64,000 bases of DNA from Verrucomicrobiota bacterium (GCA_018970725.1 JAGWVU010000021.1:1-64000); one strand, 5' to 3'; positions 1 through 8,852 are shown, counted from the first letter of the stretch. Program-made: numbers and translations. Notes: generated from the letters alone by a model not told the origin.

Positions 1-72
1 CCGGAAGTGAAACGCTGTAGCGCCGATGGTAGTGCGGCGACAGGCCGTGTGAGAGTAGGTCGCTGCCAGGTT
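1..72 (+). rRNA. rrf: 5S ribosomal RNA, 3' part
   Basis: The first ~72 bases match the 3' half of a bacterial 5S rRNA: the stretch beginning GGAAGTGAAACGCTGTAGCG, the GCCGATGGTAGTG loop region, GAGAGTAGG, and the closing GCTGCCAGG. The 5' part lies before the window. It is followed at once by a strong terminator, as expected for the end of an rRNA operon. Confidence 0.93.
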
Positions 73-75
73 ATT

Positions 76-115
76 CCCCCCATCTTTCCAAAAGAAAGGT
101 GGGGGGATTTTTTTT
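76..115 (+). terminator. Rho-independent terminator of the rRNA operon
   Basis: A 13-bp stem (76-88 with 94-106, one G-U pair) closes a CAAAA loop and is followed by a run of eight T at 108-115. It lies 4 bases after the 5S rRNA 3' end and reads in the same direction. Confidence 0.93.
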
Positions 116-124
116 GGGGGGGGC

Positions 125-169
125 AGCGTCCCTGACACCGTGACAATCTTTGGATGGATGGTGAAGACT
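125..169. repeat. Imperfect direct repeat, copy 1
   Basis: A 45-bp segment starting AGCGTCCCTGACACCGT and ending TGGATGGATGGTGA plus a few bases recurs at 2135-2179 with the same internal spacing and about 10 central mismatches. The two copies bracket the transposase remnant and the DUF4143-type ATPase. The rest of 116-292 shows nothing I can interpret. Confidence 0.75.
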
Positions 170-292
170 TGCAGGGTGCCGAAGGCGACCGCAGCCCTGG
201 GTTGACGTTGCATTTTGCATCCGCTCACCAGGTTCGGGACAATCATGGTCCCGTCCGTGCAGGGCGTTGGTCAGATCAGGGGCAAACCGTAA

Positions 293-660
293 GCGTATGA
301 CTGGGACTATCTATTCACCCCCGCCTTGATCGCGGAGGCCTTCGCGGAGATCGTCCAATACGTCGCCCGGCACAACGACGAAGCGGCGGCGTGTCTGCGG
401 GAGCGCGGGGAAGGGCTGCTGGCCTTTCACCGGCTCGGTGTCTCCAGCGAGCTGAACCAGGTATTCCTGAGCACCAATCTGGTGGAGAACGTGATCCGCA
501 ACCTGAGACTGTCCACCGCCTCGGCTAAACGATGGAGGCTCACCGGGGGCCGCAACGAATATGAGCGGGCCATGGTCCGTGAGGCCGTCCGTTGGAACAA
601 CGCCCGGTTTATGGAGACGTTCCGACAAATGGATGAAGCGAAAGGAGGGGGGTGGAACCT
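293..660 (+). pseudogene. Transposase C-terminal remnant (IS256/mutator-like)
   Basis: The frame is open from just after a stop at 290. It encodes a run resembling the C-terminal part of mutator-type (IS256-like) transposases: a LLAFHRLGV segment, STNLVENVIRNLR, then a W-rich segment with RWNNARFMETFRQM. The N-terminus and the DDE catalytic positions upstream are missing, there is no convincing start codon, and after about 660 the frame runs into the antisense of the next gene. It is a dead fragment. The family assignment is from motif memory and is moderately sure. Confidence 0.6.
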
Positions 661-664
661 CGTT

Positions 665-1990
665 TCAGGCACCCGGAGAAAGCAGCCAGCCGATGGCGGA
701 ACGCCATTGGACGCCGGGCGGAAGGGCGGCGGTGGGAGGGTGCGGATCCAGGGTGAGGAGGAGGGGCTCGGCTTTCGGGTAGAGGGGAATCATCTCGGCT
801 AAAGCTCGGATTTCGCGGTCGAGGGTCGCGGGATCGGTCGCGTCCGCGCATACCTGAATGAGCAGGGTGGAGCCGGCATCGTCCCGGGCGTGGAAGTCGA
901 TCTCCAGGCCCTTCGGGGTGCGAACGTAATGCACCTCGTAACCGCGGCGGAGCAGTTCGATGAGAACCACGGTTTCCAGGGCTTGGCCGAGGTTGGCATG
1001 GCCAGTCCGCTCGTAGACGGGAATCAGCCCGGGGTCGATGGGGTAAGCCTTCCGGGGATTGACCATGCGCTGGCGCTCGGAGGCGGTGTGCAGGCTCACG
1101 GTCCGGATGAGGAACGCGTCTTCCAGATGCCCGAGGTAGGCGTGGAGGGTGTCCTTGGCGACGGAGATCCCCTGGCGGCGGAGGGAGTCGTAGAACTTCT
1201 GGATGCTGAAGAGAGAGGCGGGACTGCCCAACAGGTGGCGTTGCAGCCAGCGCAGGGCCACGGGATTCGACACCTCGTGACGCTCAATGACATCTCTCAG
1301 CACGGCCACATCGACATAGCTGCGAAGCTGGGCGGCGCGATCGCGAACCGCGAGGCCCTGGGCTTCGGGAAATCCTCCGGTCGCCAGGTAATTGCGAAAG
1401 GCATGTTCGAGTGCCGAACGGCGGGCTTTGGGCAACGTTGCGCCAACCTTGTCGGGGAGATGACCCGCATGGGCGAGTGCCTCGCGGAAACTGAAGGGAA
1501 ACACCGTTACCTCCATGGCACGGCCACGCATGCTGGTGGCCACCTCGCGGCTGAGCATGGAGGCGGAGGAACCGGACAGGAACAGTTCGATCCGTTCGGA
1601 ATCGAGGAGCCGGCGGGCGAATGTCTCCCATCCGGGGATGATCTGGATCTCGTCAAAGAGGAACGTGGTCAGGGCCTCGTCCCGTTGGCCTGGAAAGAGC
1701 CGGAAGTATTCCTCGACGAGGAACGCCAATCCCGACGCATCCATGCCGGACAACCGGTCGTCTTCAAAATTCAGGGGAACCAGGGATTCCCGGGTGCGGC
1801 CGGCGGCAAGCCGATCGCCCAGACACTGCCAGAGGTAGCTCGTCTTGCCGCTCCGGCGCATGCCGACCACGGCGAAAGCCTTGCCGGGCACAGCGGGGAG
1901 CTGAATCTCGCGCCGCGTCAGGGGCGGCACGGAAGCAGCGAGGGAGTCCGCCAGCTTCTCCTGAAGCAAGGTCTTGATTTGTCCTTCCAT
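665..1990 (-). CDS. AAA ATPase of the DUF4143 family
   Basis: This 441-residue protein has a Walker A segment GMRRSGKTS near residue 38 and a Walker B FLFDEIQ. A sensor-like FLSGSSASML and the arginine-rich MRGRAMEVTVFPFSFRE segment follow. The C-terminal DUF4143 half contains YLATGGFPE, a winged-helix-like part, and a VRTPKGLEIDFHA segment that resembles a degraded PD-(D/E)XK site. Such ATPases are widespread, often occur near mobile elements or toxin genes, and have no agreed function. I chose the ATG at 1990 because homology begins there; an in-frame ATG at 2062 is possible. The gene sits between the two 45-bp repeats next to a transposase remnant, suggesting acquisition by transfer. Confidence 0.85.
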   Translation of the reverse strand: MEGQIKTLLQEKLADSLAASVPPLTRREIQLPAVPGKAFAVVGMRRSGKTSYLWQCLGDRLAAGRTRESLVPLNFEDDRLSGMDASGLAFLVEEYFRLFPGQRDEALTTFLFDEIQIIPGWETFARRLLDSERIELFLSGSSASMLSREVATSMRGRAMEVTVFPFSFREALAHAGHLPDKVGATLPKARRSALEHAFRNYLATGGFPEAQGLAVRDRAAQLRSYVDVAVLRDVIERHEVSNPVALRWLQRHLLGSPASLFSIQKFYDSLRRQGISVAKDTLHAYLGHLEDAFLIRTVSLHTASERQRMVNPRKAYPIDPGLIPVYERTGHANLGQALETVVLIELLRRGYEVHYVRTPKGLEIDFHARDDAGSTLLIQVCADATDPATLDREIRALAEMIPLYPKAEPLLLTLDPHPPTAALPPGVQWRSAIGWLLSPGA

Positions 1991-2134
1991 AAAGGATGAT
2001 TTTACCTGAAAGCTCCCTTTTTGAAAGGATAAAATCAGGTGGTCGGATGAAGCTTCTGCCATGACGTCAGCCGACGACAACAAGATGGTCTCCCAATCAG
2101 GACGAGGATTGTCTCTGGGAGTGAACGGCCCGGA

Positions 2135-2179
2135 AGCGTCCCTGACACCGTTAAAACCCCTGGATGGATGGTGAGGACT
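2135..2179. repeat. Imperfect direct repeat, copy 2
   Basis: This is the second copy of the 45-bp segment at 125-169, with identical spacing between its two conserved halves. It lies just upstream of the ATPase gene and runs into a perfect hairpin at 2173-2198. Confidence 0.75.
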
Positions 2180-2198
2180 CCGCACTCGCGGAGTCCTC
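2173..2198. repeat. Perfect 11-bp hairpin
   Basis: GAGGACTCCGC and its exact complement flank the 4-base loop ACTC. There is no T-run on either side, so it is not a clear terminator. It joins the end of the second 45-bp repeat and could be part of a mobile-element end. Confidence 0.6.
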
Positions 2199-2715
2199 AA
2201 TAAGGGTTTACCTTCAATCCATACGAAATGACATCCGAAGAAAGCATTCTGGAGTCGTTGGCGCAAGCCAGCGATGAGCAGGCGACCCGGATTTTCAACG
2301 ATTCCCTGCGAAGGGTCGTCCGGGTTGGGCTGAAAAGCACCAGCGCCGCCGGGGGCGCGATGCTTTGCGGGCCGGGGCGGGTTTTCGTCAACGGTCGCAA
2401 AGAGAGGGGACCCGGCCCCGGGTGCGCACGGATGACGGTCAGGAGGTCAAGCTGGAGACTTATCAGACGCTTACGGCAAACCCAAGGCGCCGCTCGTTCC
2501 ACGCTTTGCCCCGGGCTATCCTGTCCCGACCCGTCGGGCGTATTGGAATCATGAGGATCCGACCTCACCATGGTTTCCAACTTGAGGGTAAGGGGCAGAG
2601 CGGGAGTTCGCCCTCCTTTCGCACCCGGGACCGAGCTCGAGCCGGAGATGAGTTTCAGCAGGGGGATCGATGCGGTGCTTCAAGATCGGGGCGTGGAGAT
2701 CGCCGTTTGCATCCT
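2199..2715. other. Degenerate region, no intact gene
   Basis: No frame looks like an intact gene. One plus-strand frame (about 2466-2585) carries a short natural-looking run (KAPLVPRFAPGYPVPTRRAY) ending in a stop, perhaps the tail of a lost gene of unknown type. The other frames are rich in Arg, Gly and Ser, as expected of non-coding GC-rich DNA. The segment continues into the PIN-domain remnant. Confidence 0.4.
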
Positions 2716-2958
2716 GTGTCACCGGAGGATCCAGCATGGCGTTGGTTGGAGACTCCCGAAGCAAAGAGCAACGTGCGAGACGAAGAACCCGTCCCGGAGA
2801 TTCTTGCCTGGGACCTGGGTCCCGCTGAAACCGCGGTCCTATCGTGGGCGCTGCGGAATCCCGGTTTTGAAGCCGTCATCGACAATGGCGCGGCCGTCAT
2901 GGGCAGGCTTCAAACAGGCTCGATCCGCTTGGTCCTCGATGCGAGCGGGAATTCATGA
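2716..2958 (+). pseudogene. PIN-domain toxin-like remnant
   Basis: This frame carries DPAWRWLETPEA, then EEPVPEILAWDLGPAETAVL and PGFEAVIDNGAA. That matches the middle of a predicted nucleic-acid-binding PIN-domain family, in which AWDLG.GE..VLSWAL..P and the following (I/L)DD are conserved. The N-terminal half, with its first acidic residue, and the C-terminus are missing; the sequence diverges after GAA, and the usual second D of IDD is N here. It is a fragment of a VapC-like toxin, with no start codon or partner antitoxin visible. Confidence 0.5.
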
Positions 2959-3004
2959 CCTTTGAACTGACGTTCTTCCCGAACCCACACGCGAGAGCGC
3001 TGGA

Positions 3005-3478
3005 TCAGCTTCCTTTGTTGGTAAACCGGTGGCTGAGCTGCCAGACCACGGGTTGCGCCAACAAGTCGAGCAATTGCTCTTTCGTCACGCCGGAGTTTGC
3101 CTTGCTGAGGAATGCTTTGGAGACCGTTGTGAGTTCCAATTTGGTCAGTCCCTGACAGATTTGCCGGACCCGGGACCGTGCGCGATCGCCATCCGGGCTG
3201 GGCCAGGCTTTGGCTTCTTCCGAGAGGCGGTGGAGGTTGGTGATGGCTTCCTTCGTCTTTTCCCCGATCACAGCAGGGGAACCCTTGGCCGGCCGCTTTG
3301 TCTTTGGGGCGGGCAGCCGGGAAATTTGGGCGGTCAGCAAGGGCAAGGCCACGTCCGGTCTGGTTTCCAAGGCGGCAATGAATGGCGCCAGATCCCGGTC
3401 CGGGGTTCCGCTTGGATCGCTGCTGGTCAGCGGTGGGTGGGCGCGCAGGGCTTGCGCCAGATCTCCCAGGGTGATCAT
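3005..3478 (-). CDS. Unknown protein coupled to ParA-like ATPase
   Basis: I do not recognise this 157-residue protein. Its N-terminal third is helical and acidic (residues 1-55). A basic, proline-containing linker ([11 protein letters not shown]) follows, then a helical C-terminal domain with a [28 protein letters not shown] segment. It has no signal peptide or membrane segment. Its ATG overlaps the stop of the preceding ParA-like gene in an ATGA arrangement (3475-3478), so the two are very probably translationally coupled. By position it could be a ParB-like or effector partner, but nothing in the sequence shows DNA binding. Confidence 0.75.
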   Translation of the reverse strand: MITLGDLAQALRAHPPLTSSDPSGTPDRDLAPFIAALETRPDVALPLLTAQISRLPAPKTKRPAKGSPAVIGEKTKEAITNLHRLSEEAKAWPSPDGDRARSRVRQICQGLTKLELTTVSKAFLSKANSGVTKEQLLDLLAQPVVWQLSHRFTNKGS

Positions 3479-4983
3479 GAGCCCGCTCCCATGGGGATGG
3501 GTTGATTGATGCGGTTCCCTGGGCTCCTCCAGATCTCGGTGGGGAGCCACGCCAAAACCTCCGCGGCAAGTGAGGTGACGTCCTCACGCGCTTGGTAGTT
3601 TAGCAGATCCACGCCAAACAACTTGGTGTCATGATCCGGACGGTTGGCGGCATGCGTATAGGCAATATATTCACGGAGAGGTCCTGAGGTGACGTTGATC
3701 TCCACCCCTTGATTCCGGACGTCGTCCGCCAGGCGTTGCAGCCGAGTTCGCGCCGATTCAACCTGTGAAGCATAGTGGCGCAACCGGTTTCCGATGAGGC
3801 CGAACACCGGTGCTTGGGCGGGGTTTGGCCACAAGCCCTGGCGCAAGTCCTTGAAGGAGTCGGAGAAGAACTGATCCACTCCGGCGATGGATACCTGGTC
3901 AGGAATGACGGGAATCAAAACGAGATGGGCGGCAGCGAGGGCTCCGGTGTAAGAGACGGTAAACCGGGGCGGGCAGTCGATGATGACCAGATCCACGGCA
4001 TGCCCGGATAGCTTTTGAAACGAGGTGCTCCATTGTTGGATCAGTTGGCCGACCATGAGACGCGCATCTTCTTCCGTCCCGCGAGCATACCAGTGCAGCA
4101 GCGCGCGATCCTCGGCCTCCATCAGAGATTGCTTGGTCGGGACGATCCAAAAGTCGGTTCCCGGGCGATTGATCCTGTGGAAAACGCAGGGCGTGTTGGT
4201 CCAATCCTTGCCGTCGGCGAACTGGTTCAAGGCGGTGACCACCGAAGCTTGTTGTTCTGGGTGAAAGAACTCCTGCCGCTGAGGCTCCGTCAGGCACAAG
4301 CGGGTCAGGCTCTGCTGCCAGTCGAGGTCGATCAGGAGCACCTTCTTTCCCTGGCTCGCATAGAGCGCCCCGAGGTTAGCGCTGAGGGTGCTTTTGCCCA
4401 CGCCTCCCTTGAGATTGGCCACCGTGATGATCTTCGGGCCCTCGGTTCGTTGCAACCGGCCTGAAAAAGGTTCCCCCCAAATTTTTTGGCGAGGGGAGGG
4501 TGGGGCCGTTGCAAACCTTGTGAGGATCTGAAAGACCGCCTCAACCGTCTTTTCATGCCGGGTCGGATCCGTCGGAGGAGGAACGGGGCCCGACGGTGGA
4601 TTGATTCGCGTGGGGTGCAAACGTGAGATAAGTTGTTCGAGGAGGGCCTGCCATGCGGCATGGTCCTTGCCGATCTGGACCTGGAGTTCGTTGACTTTCC
4701 GACTTGAGTCCGAAAGCTCAGCGGAGACGGAAGAGAGGCGTGCCCTGGCCGACTCGGCATTTCCCCGGGCGGATTCCGCGTTGGCCCGCGCCGCTTCCGC
4801 GTTTGCTTTGGCGTCCGTGAGGTGCTGCATCATTTCATCGGCCTCCCGGTCAAGTCGCTCGAGCTCGCGTTCCTGCTGGCAATTTCTGCGGCAAAGCTGC
4901 GCGACGAAGGCAAGCAACCCGACGGCCATGGCGATTGCCGCGAGGATTTCGATCTGATCGTAAAGCGTGGAGAGTAAGCTCAT
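3475..4983 (-). CDS. Membrane-anchored coiled-coil ParA-like ATPase
   Basis: The 502-residue protein has three parts. Residues ~13-30 form one hydrophobic membrane span followed by Cys and Arg residues. Residues ~34-118 are a long coiled coil that includes three heptad-like copies of N-A-E-(A/S)-A-R-(A/G). From residue ~183 a ParA/MinD-type P-loop domain follows, with the deviant Walker [21 protein letters not shown], and the Walker B-like [11 protein letters not shown]. ParA enzymes position DNA or protein cargo; a membrane anchor and coiled coil are not usual for them. The ATG at 4983 precedes the membrane span directly; an upstream frame adds 16 unlikely residues. The downstream gene overlaps by 4 bp. 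This is unlikely to be the chromosome-partition ParA, because no parB or origin genes are nearby. Confidence 0.85.
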   Translation of the reverse strand: MSLLSTLYDQIEILAAIAMAVGLLAFVAQLCRRNCQQERELERLDREADEMMQHLTDAKANAEAARANAESARGNAESARARLSSVSAELSDSSRKVNELQVQIGKDHAAWQALLEQLISRLHPTRINPPSGPVPPPTDPTRHEKTVEAVFQILTRFATAPPSPRQKIWGEPFSGRLQRTEGPKIITVANLKGGVGKSTLSANLGALYASQGKKVLLIDLDWQQSLTRLCLTEPQRQEFFHPEQQASVVTALNQFADGKDWTNTPCVFHRINRPGTDFWIVPTKQSLMEAEDRALLHWYARGTEEDARLMVGQLIQQWSTSFQKLSGHAVDLVIIDCPPRFTVSYTGALAAAHLVLIPVIPDQVSIAGVDQFFSDSFKDLRQGLWPNPAQAPVFGLIGNRLRHYASQVESARTRLQRLADDVRNQGVEINVTSGPLREYIAYTHAANRPDHDTKLFGVDLLNYQAREDVTSLAAEVLAWLPTEIWRSPGNRINQPIPMGAGS

Positions 4984-5214
4984 TGGGATCCCAAGGGCGT
5001 TCTTTTTCGGAGAACCCGCCCCGGAAGTCAATGAGACTTTTTCCCATCGACGTCCGCCCTGATGCGCCGTTCATGGGAGGCCTCCGGGGCGGAAAACCTT
5101 GCGCCGCGCTTTCCAGCGTTCCCGGCAACCGAACGCTTGCCGGGGGCCGTGGGCCGCGGTAAGGTCGCCCTCCCGGCTCAGTTGGATAGAGCCAACGATA
5201 TTCTCAGGGCAGAA

Positions 5215-6360
5215 ATGAAGATCCTCATTGCGCCGGACAAGTTCAAGGGATCGCTCTCCGCGCAGGAAGCGGCGGAACGGATTGCCGTCGGTTTGGGGGC
5301 GGGGTTCGACCTGCGGATTCTTCCCTTGGCGGATGGTGGCGAGGGGACGGCGGAAGCGATCCGGGTGGCGCTTGGGGGAAGCCGTCATGAGCTTGAGACC
5401 GCGGATCCGCTGGGCCGCCGGGTCACCGCTTCCTACGTCATGGTGACATGCGGGGGGGATCGCACCGCCATTGTGGACATGAGCGAGGCTTCCGGTTTGT
5501 GGCGGGTCGCCGGGCCGGAACGCGATCCGTGGCGGGCGTCCACTGCGGGTACCGGTGTATTGATCCGGGCGGCTTGGGAGCGTGGCGCGGACCGGGTCGT
5601 GCTCGGGCTGGGGGGAAGCGCGACCAACGACGGCGGGTCCGGGATGGCGCGGGCCTTGGGGTATGTCTTTGAGGATGAGGCTGGAAGAGAATTGGAAGCC
5701 ATCCCGGAGGAGCTGAGCCGTGCGACGCGGCTCCGGGCGCCGGGAGAGGTTTTGCGGCCGATGATCGCGGCCTGTGCCCAGCGGCCGATGATCGCGGCCT
5801 GTGATGTACGGAACCCGTTGCTCGGGCCGGAGGGAGCCACACGGGTGTTCGGGCCGCAAAAAGGGGTGGGTGAAGGGGAGTTGGACCGGCATGAGGATCG
5901 GTTGCGGCATCTGGCGGACTTGGTGGAGCGGGATCTGGGGTTCAGGGGGCGGGATCTGCCGGGTGCCGGAGCCGCCGGGGGACTGGGTTTCGGGGCCATG
6001 GCTTTTTGCGGGGCGCGGTTGCAGTCCGGGTTCGGTTTGGTCTCGGAACTGATCGGGCTGCCGGCGGCCTTGGCGGAAGTGGATGCCGTGATCACGGGGG
6101 AGGGGAGTCTGGACCGCCAGACCTTGAACGGCAAGGGTCCGCACGGCGTGGCGGTTTTGGCCAGGTCGATGGGGAAAACGGTCGTTGCCCTGGCAGGCAG
6201 GGTGGAGCCGGGCTGTGGGGTGGAACGGGAGTTCGATCTGGCCCGGGCGATCGCGCCGGAGGGGACTCCGGTGGAAGAATCCATCGCGCGGGCCGGGGAA
6301 TGGCTGGAACGGGCGGCGGGGGGCGTCTCGGAATGGCTGCGGAAGCGAATTCCCGTTTGA
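5215..6360 (+). CDS. Glycerate kinase (GlxK/GarK family)
   Basis: The protein (381 aa) starts MKILIAPDKFKGSLSAQEAA, the hallmark N-terminus of type-1 glycerate kinases, which phosphorylate D-glycerate with ATP. The motifs PLADGGEGT, GLGGSATNDGGSGMA and, near the end, ITGEGSLDRQT are all present. The ATG at 5215 with AGGG just upstream is the family start. Around residues 180-196 a nine-residue unit RPMIAACAQ is followed by RPMIAACDV; this is an in-frame 27-bp tandem duplication (copies begin at 5754 and 5781) placed just before the conserved DVRNPLLGPEGA segment. The length remains normal for the family. fabD follows after 22 bp. Confidence 0.93.
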   Translation: MKILIAPDKFKGSLSAQEAAERIAVGLGAGFDLRILPLADGGEGTAEAIRVALGGSRHELETADPLGRRVTASYVMVTCGGDRTAIVDMSEASGLWRVAGPERDPWRASTAGTGVLIRAAWERGADRVVLGLGGSATNDGGSGMARALGYVFEDEAGRELEAIPEELSRATRLRAPGEVLRPMIAACAQRPMIAACDVRNPLLGPEGATRVFGPQKGVGEGELDRHEDRLRHLADLVERDLGFRGRDLPGAGAAGGLGFGAMAFCGARLQSGFGLVSELIGLPAALAEVDAVITGEGSLDRQTLNGKGPHGVAVLARSMGKTVVALAGRVEPGCGVEREFDLARAIAPEGTPVEESIARAGEWLERAAGGVSEWLRKRIPV

Positions 6361-6382
6361 TTTGTGAGAGAATCTCCCGAAG

Positions 6383-7336
6383 ATGGCCGGGATGGCGAAT
6401 GACGTGGTTCTTCTGTTCGCGGGTCAGGGGGCCCAGCAGATCGGCATGGGAGCGGATTTGATCGCGGCCCATCCGCAGGGGCGCCAGCGGTTGGACGAGG
6501 CCAGCGAGCTGCTCGGTTACGATCTGGGGAAGGTCATGTTTGAAGGGCCGATGGACGAGTTGACGCGTACTTCCCGATGCCAGCCGGCCTTATTCGTCCA
6601 CGGGTTCATCTGCTGGGAATTGCTGAGCGAGCGGCTGCCCCATTTGCGTCCGGTCGCTTGCGCGGGGCTCTCCCTGGGTGAGTTCACGGCGCATGCGGTG
6701 GCCGGAACTTTCGACTTCGCCACCGGCTTGCAGTTGGTGGCCCGGCGCGGGCTGTTGATGGAAGAGGCGACCCAGGCCTCGGGCGGCACGATGGCGGCGA
6801 TGGTGGGGGGCGAAGAGGAGGCGGTGCGTGAGCTGGCGGCGGAGTGCGCAGTGGACGTGGCGAACTTCAACGCCCCGGGCCAGATCGTCCTTTCGGGCAG
6901 CCGGGAAGGCATCGCCCGCGCCCTCGAGATGTATCCGGAAAAGGGAATCCGTGTGGCCAAGGAACTGACGGTGGCCGGTGCCTACCACTCACGGTTGATG
7001 CAGACCGCCCAGGACGCGCTGATCCCGGAACTGGCCGCCGCCCAAATCCAAAGGCCGGGTGTGCCCGTCATTTGCAACGTCGAGGCCCGTCCCGTCGGGG
7101 ACCCGGACGATATCCGGGATACCTTGGCCCGGCAGGTCACCGGTTCCGTCCGATGGTCCGAGAGCATGCAGTTTCTTTTGGCCCAAGGGCATCGCAATTT
7201 TCTCGAGCTGGGGCCCGGAGGGGTCCTTGCCGGTTTGATGCGTCGGATCGACCGATCCGCCAACGTGATCCGGGTGGAAGACCTCTCCACTGTGGAGACG
7301 GCCGGGGAGACGCTCTCCGAAGCGGCGCTGGCTTGA
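6383..7336 (+). CDS. fabD: Malonyl-CoA:ACP transacylase
   Basis: The 317-residue enzyme loads malonate from CoA onto acyl carrier protein for fatty-acid synthesis. It shows LLFAGQGAQQIGMG at the N-terminus, the nucleophile elbow GLSLGEF with the active serine, the loop GGTMAAMVGG, and AYHSRLM with the catalytic histidine. Late in the protein NFLELGPGGVLAGLM is typical. Either ATG at 6383 or the one 9 bases later could start it. No other fatty-acid genes are adjacent. Confidence 0.95.
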   Translation: MAGMANDVVLLFAGQGAQQIGMGADLIAAHPQGRQRLDEASELLGYDLGKVMFEGPMDELTRTSRCQPALFVHGFICWELLSERLPHLRPVACAGLSLGEFTAHAVAGTFDFATGLQLVARRGLLMEEATQASGGTMAAMVGGEEEAVRELAAECAVDVANFNAPGQIVLSGSREGIARALEMYPEKGIRVAKELTVAGAYHSRLMQTAQDALIPELAAAQIQRPGVPVICNVEARPVGDPDDIRDTLARQVTGSVRWSESMQFLLAQGHRNFLELGPGGVLAGLMRRIDRSANVIRVEDLSTVETAGETLSEAALA

Positions 7337-7547
7337 GAAGGTGCGCAGCAAGGCGGGATGATGTCCCTCTCATGACATCCCCGTAAGTTGGACCTGGCTT
7401 CCGACCGCATTCCTCCACGGCCGGATCAAAGATGCGGCTTACGGAAGGGGGGACGGCTTTCGTTTTAGGGAAAGACCGACGGTCTCTTTTTGGAGGGATT
7501 TCTACCCAACTGCATCGAGGCCGGCAGTGGAGTCTTGGCAACCCCCA
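7337..7547. other. Intergenic, nothing recognised
   Basis: No gene is supported here. A weak dyad (GATGTC/GACATC) follows fabD within 40 bases but lacks a T-run. The segment leads into a toxin remnant on the opposite strand. Confidence 0.4.
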
Positions 7548-7664
7548 TCAACCCCCCACCGCTTCCCGGATCATCGCAAAGCGGCGGTCGCGCTCGAGCA
7601 GGCGCACACCATAACGCTCCGAGCAGGAGTGGATCAGAATGTCGCCGAAGGGAACGTTCCCGCC
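7548..7664 (-). pseudogene. VapC-like PIN-domain C-terminal remnant
   Basis: Read on the minus strand, this frame gives GGNVPFGDILIHSCSERYGV, then RLLERDRRFAMIREAVGG and a TGA stop. This is the C-terminal motif of VapC toxins: the conserved (A/G)D.LI......G..(L/V)...D.DF..I pattern with its acidic residues. Everything upstream is lost, so it is a remnant of an RNase toxin gene. It is separate from, and of a different PIN subtype to, the remnant at 2716-2958. Confidence 0.6.
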
Positions 7665-7759
7665 CGCGAGTCACTGGTCGGCGTGGGATGGTGGAGGGGC
7701 GATGCTGTTAAGCTTTCCGGGCATTGCGGCGGGGATGCAGAGCACGGGGTAAAGCGCGC

Positions 7760-8260
7760 TTAGTTTCCTCGCCGGTCTTCCACGTGCAGCACTTCCACTT
7801 CCTCTGCATCCATCCCGCGCTTGGTCCGGCCCTGGAGTCCGATCAACATGTCCGAAGTGGACATGGCTTCGTCCGGCCCCACCAGGGTGAGGATATCCGG
7901 GTGGTGGGAGGTGACCACCCACCCGCGCCCATTATTCAGTTCGATGGTGCTGAAGTCCCCGAAGGTCGAGCTGGAATGCACGGGACCGAATTCCCGGAGC
8001 AGCGTCTTGGCCTGGGCGGCTAGGTCTGCTGCGGGCTTCATAAGGATCACGCAGGTGCCGTTCCGGAACAGCACCCAAGATTTTTCCGGGCCGTTGATGG
8101 TCTCTTTCCACGCAGCAATCAGCTCAGACTCGTCCACTGGGGGAAATCCTGCACGACCAATGGATTCCTGCAAGATGGCATTGGGGTGCTCAGGCGGGGT
8201 GAAACCCGCATCCTGACAAGCATACAAGATTACTCCCCGCCCAATACCACAAAACCCCAT
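7760..8260 (-). CDS. Hypothetical protein
   Basis: The 166-residue protein belongs to no family I recognise. Its composition is that of a real soluble protein: balanced residues, GEF/GDF-rich segments, WVLFRNGTCVILMKP, and a segment after the middle that reads GWVVTSHHPDILTLVGPDEA. It ends with an acidic stretch containing EEVEVLHVED. There is no signal peptide or membrane span. The frame is open upstream to 8482, but that extension is Arg/Ser/Pro-rich and reads like non-coding DNA, so I start at the ATG at 8260. No good ribosome binding site is visible there, so the start is uncertain. Confidence 0.6.
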   Translation of the reverse strand: MGFCGIGRGVILYACQDAGFTPPEHPNAILQESIGRAGFPPVDESELIAAWKETINGPEKSWVLFRNGTCVILMKPAADLAAQAKTLLREFGPVHSSSTFGDFSTIELNNGRGWVVTSHHPDILTLVGPDEAMSTSDMLIGLQGRTKRGMDAEEVEVLHVEDRRGN

Positions 8261-8351
8261 GCCACGATCAAGCCCGGAATCGACGCCCACGCGAAGCGGA
8301 CCATCATCCCGCTTGGCGGCGCGCCGTTTCAGAACGCGCGAAGAGAAAGGT

Positions 8352-8369
8352 TCCGGACTGGAGTCCGGA
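8352..8369. repeat. 8-bp perfect dyad
   Basis: TCCGGACT and AGTCCGGA flank GG. It lies in the gap upstream of the minus-strand hypothetical gene and has no T-run. The gap 8261-8648 otherwise turns AT-rich after 8490 and probably carries promoters for both directions, though I see no clean -35/-10 pair. Confidence 0.4.
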
Positions 8370-8648
8370 CCACCGCTGGAGGTGAACAGCGCAGCGGGAA
8401 GTTGGTCGTTGTGGTCCCGACCCCTTGGGCCTGTGGGAATCGCTTCCAACTTGTCGGGAGAAGCGGTTGGCTGGAAAACCAACCAATGTTTAATAATTAG
8501 AAAAATTAGTTTACACTTTCATATTTTCTGTATACATGGATTTGAAGTCAACGGACCGGCATGAATAACGGACCTGAAATTTAAAGAATGTAGGGGTTGA
8601 CGTTATTCTATTGAAATGCCATTGAAATCCGGTTGTTATTCATGATTC

Positions 8649-8852
8649 ATGGCCCGAGCCAAAAACACCGTCGAAACCGTGCAGATCACGATATCGACAA
8701 CCGAACGAGTCAAGCAGCTCCTCGAGGTGCTGACGGAAGAGGGTTTGTATGGCCGGAACGTGGCGGAGACCGCCAGTCTTCTGATCTCGGAAAAGATGCG
8801 GGAGATGCGGCGGCTCGGCGAGATCGTGGATGAAGCCGGCTCCGGTGGATGA
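8649..8852 (+). CDS. Small ribbon-helix-helix-like protein
   Basis: This 67-residue protein has a short strand-like segment (VETVQITIST) followed by two helices (TTERVKQLLEVLTEEGLYG and NVAETASLLISEKMREMRRL). That is the pattern of ribbon-helix-helix DNA-binding proteins of the CopG/Arc type. It follows an AT-rich 150-bp region. A second small gene begins 41 bp downstream. There is no toxin gene next to it, so I do not call it an antitoxin. Confidence 0.65.
   Translation: MARAKNTVETVQITISTTERVKQLLEVLTEEGLYGRNVAETASLLISEKMREMRRLGEIVDEAGSGG

Noticed and set aside
2173-2198. Hairpin as a terminator of the DUF4143 ATPase gene
   Set aside because: It lies upstream of that gene on its strand and has no T-run.
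3475-4983. Chromosomal parA of a parABS system
   Set aside because: No parB, parS sites or origin genes are nearby, and the protein has a membrane span and coiled coil that ParA lacks.
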